Below, one piece after another: positions 1-4,151 of a stretch of 17,398 bases of DNA. Source of the DNA: JAUWNP01 sp034430655 (GTDB lineage Bacteria; Chloroflexota; Anaerolineae; B4-G1); the NCBI GenBank assembly GCA_034430655.1, contig DAOUEC010000286.1:1-17398 (forward strand), read 5' to 3'. The notes beneath the pieces were generated by a model. That model was given only the letters and a program-made list of their open reading frames with translations, was not told where the DNA came from and searched no databases. How positions within the stretch are numbered: the first letter of the stretch is position 1; each line of letters starts with the position of its first letter. The translations under genes were made by a program, and so were the position numbers.

Positions 1-255
1 AAAACCAGGGGTTTTGTTTGCTTGATCAAACAACCAGTGGATTCTTGCTGCGAACTGTTCGGTCGATTCGCGGCGTTGAATAATGGTCCGAATGCCTACC
101 ATTATGGCTTCGTCGTAGACTCTGACAAAAAGCAATTTGCTAAACTCATCAAAAGCCTGGGCAGGGTCAAAGCCGTGACGCTCCCAGAGTACATTATGGC
201 ATCGCTGAACAACTTTTTGCAGTTCATATTCGTTGGCAAAGCGGGCAACAGCCAT
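1..255 (-). CDS. Type I restriction-modification M-type subunit, N-terminus (partial)
   Basis: The minus strand is open from an ATG at 255 to the window edge, giving 85 codons with no stop. The start is fixed by a strong AGGAGGT ribosome site at 267-261, five bases upstream. The protein begins MAVARFANEYELQKVVQRCH and continues with LWERHGFDPAQAFDEFSK and LLFVRVYDE. This helical pattern (dP.qAFdEfsKLLFvkiyDE) is typical of the N-terminus of N-6 DNA methylase subunits of type I systems; the N-terminal part of a type I R subunit is a less likely alternative. The catalytic NPPF/Y and SAM motifs lie outside the window. The DNA is more AT-rich than the neighbouring genes, which fits a mobile defence locus. 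It is transcribed divergently from the resB train. Confidence 0.72.
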   Translation of the reverse strand, partial: MAVARFANEYELQKVVQRCHNVLWERHGFDPAQAFDEFSKLLFVRVYDEAIMVGIRTIIQRRESTEQFAARIHWLFDQANKTPGF

Positions 256-277
256 TGGTCACCTCCTGGCAGTTAAT

Positions 278-312
278 AGCCTAGCAGGCTGTATTTTAGC
301 CTAAAAGGCTAA
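278..312. promoter_or_regulatory. Twin palindromic operators AGCCT-N3-AGGCT
   Basis: Two palindromes share the arms AGCCT/AGGCT with 3-base centres: 278-290 (centre AGC) and 298-310 (centre AAA). The second extends to 7-base arms (TTAGCCT/AGGCTAA, 296-312). Their centres are exactly 20 bases apart, about two helical turns, so two dimers could bind the same DNA face. One lies in the -35/-10 spacer and the other over the predicted start site of the divergent R-M promoter. The cognate regulator is not in this window. Confidence 0.55.
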
Positions 313-321
313 TAATGTCAA
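286..321 (-). promoter_or_regulatory. Sigma70-type promoter of the restriction-modification gene
   Basis: On the minus strand there is a perfect -35 TTGACA (321-316), a 17-base spacer (315-299) and a near-consensus -10 TAAAAT (298-293). Transcription would start near 286, about 30 bases before the ATG at 255. The spacer and start region are occupied by the two palindromes described separately, so a bound repressor would block this promoter. Element match and spacing are seen directly; activity is inferred. Confidence 0.6.
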
Positions 322-425
322 GTCGAACAGTGGTCGGCGCCGGCACGCAGGACGCCCTTCTCTGGGAAGCCGGCCAGCCGTTGGAGGACAACGTCAAACT
401 GGTGCTGCGATCAAATGACAAGTGA
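315..425 (+). pseudogene. 36-codon remnant, probable C-terminus of a truncated gene
   Basis: A short frame runs from an ATG at 315 to TGA at 423-425. It contains ALLWEAGQPLEDNVKLVLRS, which reads like the C-terminus of a folded GC-rich protein and not like random sequence. Its first codons lie inside the R-M promoter (TTGACA at 321-316 on the other strand). Composition changes from AT-rich to GC-rich at about 320-330. I infer that the upstream part of a resB-operon gene was replaced when the R-M locus joined here. It overlaps the chosen resB start by 11 bases. I do not recognise the family. It could also be a genuine small ORF or a chance frame. Confidence 0.33.
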
Positions 426-1557
426 CAAATCTCAAATCCCAAATCCAAAATCCCAAATTCTGAAACGGGCGTACCGCTTTCTGGCCCGGATGGACGTGGC
501 CGCCGTCCTCATCGCCATCATCCTGCTGCTGGCTGTTCTCGGCTCCTTCTTCCCCCAACTCCCGCAGACGATTGCGACCGATCCCGAGCGGTTGGCACAA
601 TGGGAAGCGGCAGTGCGCGCTAAGTATGGTGCACTGACCGACTTGTTGGCCGCGAGCGGAGCCTTCCGCTGCTTTCGTTCCCCGGTCTTCCTGATACCCG
701 TGGCGCTCCTTGCGCTTGCCACGCTGGTATGCACGCTCAATCGCTGGCGGGGGCTATGGCGGCGGGCCTTCCACCAGCCGGTGCGTTGCTCCGACGCCGC
801 ACTCGACAGTGCGCCCCACATCGCCAGGCTGACCGCTGCCCCCCCCCTCGTAGGGGGGGCGGGGGGGGGTATCGTGCGCGATAGTCTGAGGCGGCGGGGC
901 TTCCGCGTACGAACGACTGAAGTCGTTACTACAAATGGTCCACTTATCTACCTGCGTGGCGACCGCAACCGGCTGGCTCCCCTGGCAACGCTGGTCACCC
1001 ACCTGGCGGTGATTCTCCTGCTGCTGGGGGCGGCGCTGAGCAGCGGGTACGGCTGGCGCGAGGAGTTGACCATCGGGCCGGGCGAGATGGCCGGGGTCGG
1101 GCACGGGAGCGGGCTGGCGCTGCGCAACGAAGGGTTCAACATCGCACACTATCCCGATGGCAGCGTCGCTTCCTACGAGGCTGAAGTGACTATCGCCGAA
1201 GGAGGCCAGGAGGTGACGCACGGCCGCGTGCGGGTCAACGAGCCGCTGTCCTACGGCCCCGTCGGGCTGCATCTGCAAGCCTACGCAGAGACCCCAGACG
1301 GATATAGCGTGACCCTGCTGGTGGTTCACGACCCGGGCTACTGCGTGGTCATCGCGGCGGGGTTTCTGCTCCTGTTGGGCCTGACCGTGAGTTTCAACTT
1401 CCCCCACTGCTGGGTTCACGCGCGGATCGAGCCGGAGGGGACGCTGCGTCTGGCCGGGCGGGCCGACCGGTGGGCCTGTGACTTCGGGCGCGAGTTTGAG
1501 GCGCTGGTGGAGGAACTCAGGCGCACGGTGGAGGACGAAAGGGAGGGTATGAGTTGA
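415..1557 (+). CDS. resB: ResB-like cytochrome c biogenesis protein (System II)
   Basis: This is the membrane partner of CcsA in System II cytochrome c maturation, which delivers haem and attaches it to CxxCH apocytochromes on the outer face of the cytoplasmic membrane. The family pattern is visible: RFLARMDVAAVLIAIILLLA followed by GSFFPQ near residues 21-49, a second helix at about 91-109, a third with His196 (THLAVILLLLGAAL), then a large extracytoplasmic domain and a last helix at about 310-330. At 380 residues it is a short ResB. The start at 415 is the only ATG that keeps RFLARMD, but codons 6-15 are encoded by a degenerate CAAATCC heptamer array, so the true start is uncertain. Two in-frame repeat insertions occur near residues 142-151 and 166-176. 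It overlaps the next gene by four bases. Confidence 0.85.
   Translation: MTSDKSQIPNPKSQILKRAYRFLARMDVAAVLIAIILLLAVLGSFFPQLPQTIATDPERLAQWEAAVRAKYGALTDLLAASGAFRCFRSPVFLIPVALLALATLVCTLNRWRGLWRRAFHQPVRCSDAALDSAPHIARLTAAPPLVGGAGGGIVRDSLRRRGFRVRTTEVVTTNGPLIYLRGDRNRLAPLATLVTHLAVILLLLGAALSSGYGWREELTIGPGEMAGVGHGSGLALRNEGFNIAHYPDGSVASYEAEVTIAEGGQEVTHGRVRVNEPLSYGPVGLHLQAYAETPDGYSVTLLVVHDPGYCVVIAAGFLLLLGLTVSFNFPHCWVHARIEPEGTLRLAGRADRWACDFGREFEALVEELRRTVEDEREGMS
432..459 (+). repeat. Heptanucleotide tandem array (CCAAATC type) at the resB 5' end
   Basis: Four successive 7-base units read TCAAATC, CCAAATC, CAAAATC and CCAAATT. The same heptamer occurs as four perfect copies at the 5' end of the binding-protein gene (13272-13299). 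It encodes the IPNPKSQ-type peptide after the resB start codon. One unit more or less would shift the frame. Confidence 0.8.
841..871 (+). repeat. C/G-rich palindromic repeat inserted in frame in resB
   Basis: A run of C, then TCGTAGGGGGGGC, then a run of G ending in GTA. A near-identical copy (TCATAGGGGGGGC and so on) lies in ccsA at 2455-2486. In resB it encodes PPLVGGAGGG in a loop where ResB proteins have no such sequence. It can fold as a C-run/G-run hairpin. Confidence 0.75.
906..938 (+). repeat. Palindromic repeat AACGACT-GA-AGTCGTT in frame in resB
   Basis: A perfect 7-base inverted repeat (912-918/921-927) with a GA centre is followed by TACTAC. It encodes RTTEVVTTNG. The GTTACTAC boundary recurs at the left edge of the intergenic palindrome cluster (12465-12472), and the TGA/TGAA-centred design is shared with the hairpins there, so these look like one repeat family. 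Confidence 0.6.
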
Positions 1558-1994
1558 CCACACGCCTTCAACTTTCCGCCGGCGGGGTGGTCTGCCGCCG
1601 CAATCCGGCCGGGCAACTCGAGGTCGCGCTCATCGCCACCCAGGGAGGCGAGCGCTGGGGGCTGCCCAAGGGACTGGTGGAGAAGGGGGAGTCGCTGGAG
1701 GAAACGGCGCTGCGCGAGGTGCGCGAGGAGACCGGGTTGGAGGCCGAGGTCATCGAACGGCTGGAGCCCATCGAGTACTGGTTCTGGTGGGACGAGGACG
1801 GCCAAAAGGTGCGCTACCACAAAAAGGTCTACTTCTTCCTGATGGCCTGTCGGGGCGGCGACGTCGCCCGGCACGATTTCGAAGTCGAGGACGTGCGTTG
1901 GTTCCCGATTGACGAGGCCATTGAGCGGGCCAGTTATCGGACGGAGCGGAAGGTGTTGCAACAGGTGAAGGAGTGGGGAGGAGTGCCATGCTGA
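1554..1994 (+). CDS. Nudix (MutT-type) hydrolase
   Basis: It hydrolyses a nucleoside diphosphate linked to another moiety; the substrate cannot be read from sequence. The complete Nudix box is visible at about residues 36-58: G, five residues, E, seven residues, then REVREETGL, which supplies the Mg-binding glutamates. An SAGGVV strand precedes it and a VRWFPIDEA strand-helix follows, as in MutT and Ap4A hydrolase-like members. It has 146 residues, normal for a single domain. The start is a TTG at 1554 inside TTGA, overlapping the resB stop, with GGGAGGG 6-12 bases upstream. The gene ends inside the ccsA start (ATGCTGA). A housecleaning enzyme between resB and ccsA is unusual, and the overlaps indicate translational coupling with both. 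Confidence 0.9.
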   Translation: MTTRLQLSAGGVVCRRNPAGQLEVALIATQGGERWGLPKGLVEKGESLEETALREVREETGLEAEVIERLEPIEYWFWWDEDGQKVRYHKKVYFFLMACRGGDVARHDFEVEDVRWFPIDEAIERASYRTERKVLQQVKEWGGVPC

Positions 1995-2797
1995 TTGGGT
2001 TGGCCTACGCGCTGCTGTGGGCTGCTGCGCTCGTCTACATCGTGCACGCGGCGATTGGCAGGGGCTGGGTGGGCAGGGTGGCGACGGGGCTGACCGTCAC
2101 CGCCTGGGGGATGCTGACGGGCGGGTTGGTGAAGCGGGGGCTGGCGTCCGGCCACTGGCCGCTGGCCAGTCGTTACGAGTTCGCCCTCTGCTTCGTCTGG
2201 GCCATCGTCGCCGTCTACCTGCTGCTGGAGGCAAGTTGGCGCGAGCGACGGGCGGGGCCCTTCGTGCTGGCGGTGGCGCTGCTGGTGGCAACCTACGCCG
2301 TCACTCGTTCCTCCACCGAGAAGGCTCTTATGCCGCTGCCCCCGGCGCTGCGCTCGGTCTGGTTGCAGGTGCACGTCTTGACCGCGATGGTGGGATACGC
2401 CGCCTTTGCGGTGGCCGCCGGGCTGGGAGTGATGCGCCTGGTGCAGCGGGCGGCTCCCCTCCTCATAGGGGGGGCTGGGGGGGGTAAGGAGATCGAGCGC
2501 ACGATGGAGCGGGCCGTGGCGCTGGGCCTCCCCTGGCTGACGCTGGCTATCATCACTGGCGCGATCTGGGCACAGAACGCCTGGGGGCGTTACTGGGGTT
2601 GGGACCCCAAGGAGACCTGGGCGCTCATCACCTGGCTGTGGTATCTGCTCTTCCTGCACGTGCGCCCGCTGCGCTCCTGGCGCGGCAAGCGGTCAGCCTG
2701 GCTGGCCGTGGCCGGTTTCAGCCTGGTGCTGTTTACCTTTATCGGCGTACCCTGGCTGGTGCGCACCGTGCGCCTGGAGAGCCTGCATGGGTATTGA
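1988..2797 (+). CDS. ccsA: CcsA/ResC-like cytochrome c haem lyase subunit
   Basis: This integral membrane haem handler of System II works with ResB. The haem-handling WWD-type motif is present as YWGWDPKETW at about residues 202-211. Candidate haem-ligand histidines are His129 (VWLQVHVLTA) and His224 (LFLHVRP). There are about eight helices in 269 residues, a short CcsA. I chose the ATG at 1988 over the GTG at 1973 because GGAGGAG lies just upstream, and because it gives a 7-base coupled overlap with the Nudix stop. Residues 157-166 (PLLIGGAGGG) are encoded by the same C/G-rich repeat seen in resB and fall in a cytoplasmic loop. The next gene, amrS, carries a CxxCH motif and so is a candidate substrate. 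Confidence 0.9.
   Translation: MLIGLAYALLWAAALVYIVHAAIGRGWVGRVATGLTVTAWGMLTGGLVKRGLASGHWPLASRYEFALCFVWAIVAVYLLLEASWRERRAGPFVLAVALLVATYAVTRSSTEKALMPLPPALRSVWLQVHVLTAMVGYAAFAVAAGLGVMRLVQRAAPLLIGGAGGGKEIERTMERAVALGLPWLTLAIITGAIWAQNAWGRYWGWDPKETWALITWLWYLLFLHVRPLRSWRGKRSAWLAVAGFSLVLFTFIGVPWLVRTVRLESLHGY
2455..2486 (+). repeat. C/G-rich palindromic repeat inserted in frame in ccsA
   Basis: CTCCCCTCCTCATAGGGGGG continues with GCT and a run of eight G ending in TA. It is nearly identical to the resB copy at 841-871, same orientation and same reading frame (GGAGGG). It lies in a loop between two predicted helices. Confidence 0.75.
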
Positions 2798-2803
2798 TAT
2801 GTA

Positions 2804-2831
2804 ATGAGTAGATGAGGAATGAGTAGATGAG
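2804..2831 (+). repeat. Direct repeat of ATGAGTAG-type units at the amrS start
   Basis: The leader before amrS contains repeated ATGAGTAG/ATGAGGA units, with AATGAGTAGATGAG present twice 15 bases apart. It creates ATGs at 2804, 2812 and 2819, each closed within five codons, before the productive ATG at 2827. GAGGAA at 2815-2819 is the likely ribosome site. Confidence 0.6.
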
Positions 2832-4134
2832 TAGCGGGATCACACGACGGCAGTTTCTGCTGGGCGCTGGGGCGCTGGCTGCTTGCAGCGCAGGCGTGGC
2901 CGCCTGGCTGAGCGGTCGCCGCTGGTGGGAATGGTCGCCCCAGGAGACAGGAGGAGTCGCGCCGATTGAGCCACCGACCCCCTGGTCAACCGAGGCACGC
3001 TACTACATCTCCACGACCGCCGAGGGCACGCTCAACTGTGCCGCCTGCCACGGCACGCTTGAGGGGCCGTTGCCTGTCTCCTATTGCCACCTTCCTGAGC
3101 ATCACGGTGCCTTCGTCCAGTGCAACCTCTGCCCTCACCGTTGCATCATCGCCGACGGCGAGCGGGGCCGTTGCCGTGTGCGCGAGAACCGGGGCGGCCG
3201 GCTCTACTCGATGGTCTACGGCAACCCCTGCGCAGTGCACGTTGACCCCATCGAGAAGAAGCCCTTCTATCACTTCCTCCCCACCGCCGCCGCTTTCTCC
3301 ATCGCCACGGCTGGATGCAACCTGCGCTGCCAGTACTGCCAGAACTGGTCCATCTCCCAGGTCCCGCCGGAGGAGACCCAGAACGTTGACCTCCCGCCGG
3401 AGGACGTGGTGCGCTACGCACAGCAGTACAACGCGCCGGTGATCGCCTACACCTACTCCGAGCCGACCATCTTCTACGAGTACATGCTGGCGACGGCGCG
3501 GATAGGGCGGGAGGCGGGGCTGCGCAGCGTCGTCATCTCCGCCGGGTTCATCAATCCCGAGCCGCTGCGGGAACTTTGCGCGGCGGTGGACGCCATCAAG
3601 ATTGACCTGAAGGGGTGCGACGAGGAATTCTACCGCAAGGTGTGCGGCGGGGAACTGGGGCCGGTGCTGCGCGCCATTCAGACCGTCTACGAGAGCGGCG
3701 TGCACCTGGAGATCGTTAACCTGGTGGTGCCGACGCTCAATGACGACCTGGGCCAACTGCGGGCGCTGTGCCGCTGGGTGGTGGAGACGCTTGGCCACGA
3801 CGTGCCGCTCCACTTCAGCCGCTTCTACCCGCAGTACAAACTGACCAATCTGCCGCCCACGCCGGTGGAGACGCTGGAGCGGGCCTGGGAGATAGCGCGA
3901 GAGGAGGGGATCAAGTTCGCCTACATCGGCAACGTGCCCGCCCACGCAGGCAACCACACCTACTGCCCTGCCTGCGGCGAGGTGCTCATCCGCCGCGAGG
4001 GGTTCAACGTGGTGGAGTATCACATCGTGAATGGCGCGTGCGAGTTCTGCGGCGAGTCCATCCCCGGTGTCTGGTGGCCCGGCGAGCCAGAGGGAGAACC
4101 GGTGGAGGTGCCGCCCGGGCCGCCGGATCAGTGA
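2827..4134 (+). CDS. amrS: AmmeMemoRadiSam system radical SAM enzyme, Tat-exported lipoprotein type with CxxCH
   Basis: A radical SAM protein of the AmmeMemoRadiSam system, whose reaction is not established to my knowledge. The [4Fe-4S]/SAM motif is Cys164-x3-Cys168-x2-Cys171 (GCNLRCQYCQNW). The family's upstream cluster CNLCPHRC is at 99-106, followed by RGRCRVREN. The C-terminal CPAC (380-383) and CEFC (405-408) resemble a metal ribbon. The N-terminus has a Tat motif (TRRQFLLGAGALAAC) that ends in a lipobox, LAAC, with Cys20. Between the signal and CNLCPHRC lies a segment with Cys71-Ala-Ala-Cys74-His75, a haem c attachment motif. The 435 residues are explained by the signal plus this segment. 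The gene follows ccsA by 29 bases. Family assignment is firm; export is well supported; haem attachment is inference. Confidence 0.92.
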   Translation: MSSGITRRQFLLGAGALAACSAGVAAWLSGRRWWEWSPQETGGVAPIEPPTPWSTEARYYISTTAEGTLNCAACHGTLEGPLPVSYCHLPEHHGAFVQCNLCPHRCIIADGERGRCRVRENRGGRLYSMVYGNPCAVHVDPIEKKPFYHFLPTAAAFSIATAGCNLRCQYCQNWSISQVPPEETQNVDLPPEDVVRYAQQYNAPVIAYTYSEPTIFYEYMLATARIGREAGLRSVVISAGFINPEPLRELCAAVDAIKIDLKGCDEEFYRKVCGGELGPVLRAIQTVYESGVHLEIVNLVVPTLNDDLGQLRALCRWVVETLGHDVPLHFSRFYPQYKLTNLPPTPVETLERAWEIAREEGIKFAYIGNVPAHAGNHTYCPACGEVLIRREGFNVVEYHIVNGACEFCGESIPGVWWPGEPEGEPVEVPPGPPDQ

Positions 4135-4151
4135 ACCAAAGGAGTTTGGAC

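Noticed and set aside
22..276. 84-codon plus-strand frame at the window start
   Set aside because: The opposite strand encodes a recognisable type I R-M N-terminus with a strong ribosome site; the plus frame is its shadow.
754..1563. Long minus-strand frame of 269 codons opposite resB
   Set aside because: High GC opens antisense frames. The protein has no domain or signal, whereas the plus strand is a clear ResB.
2146..2170. GGCCACT/GGCCGCT/GGCCAGT heptamer-like run in ccsA encoding GHWPLAS
   Set aside because: CcsA proteins generally have a G-x-x-P-L-x-x-x-Y-E pattern at this place, so GHWPLASRYE is explained by family conservation; the repeat look may be chance.
2986..4023. 345-codon minus-strand frame opposite amrS
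   Set aside because: Shadow of a GC-rich gene; the plus strand carries all radical SAM motifs.
3768..4151. 128-residue N-terminal extension of the DUF2254-like protein overlapping amrS
   Set aside because: It overlaps an intact conserved gene in another frame and reads as Arg/Pro/Ala-rich shadow sequence; the ATG at 4152 has a good ribosome site and begins a normal membrane segment.
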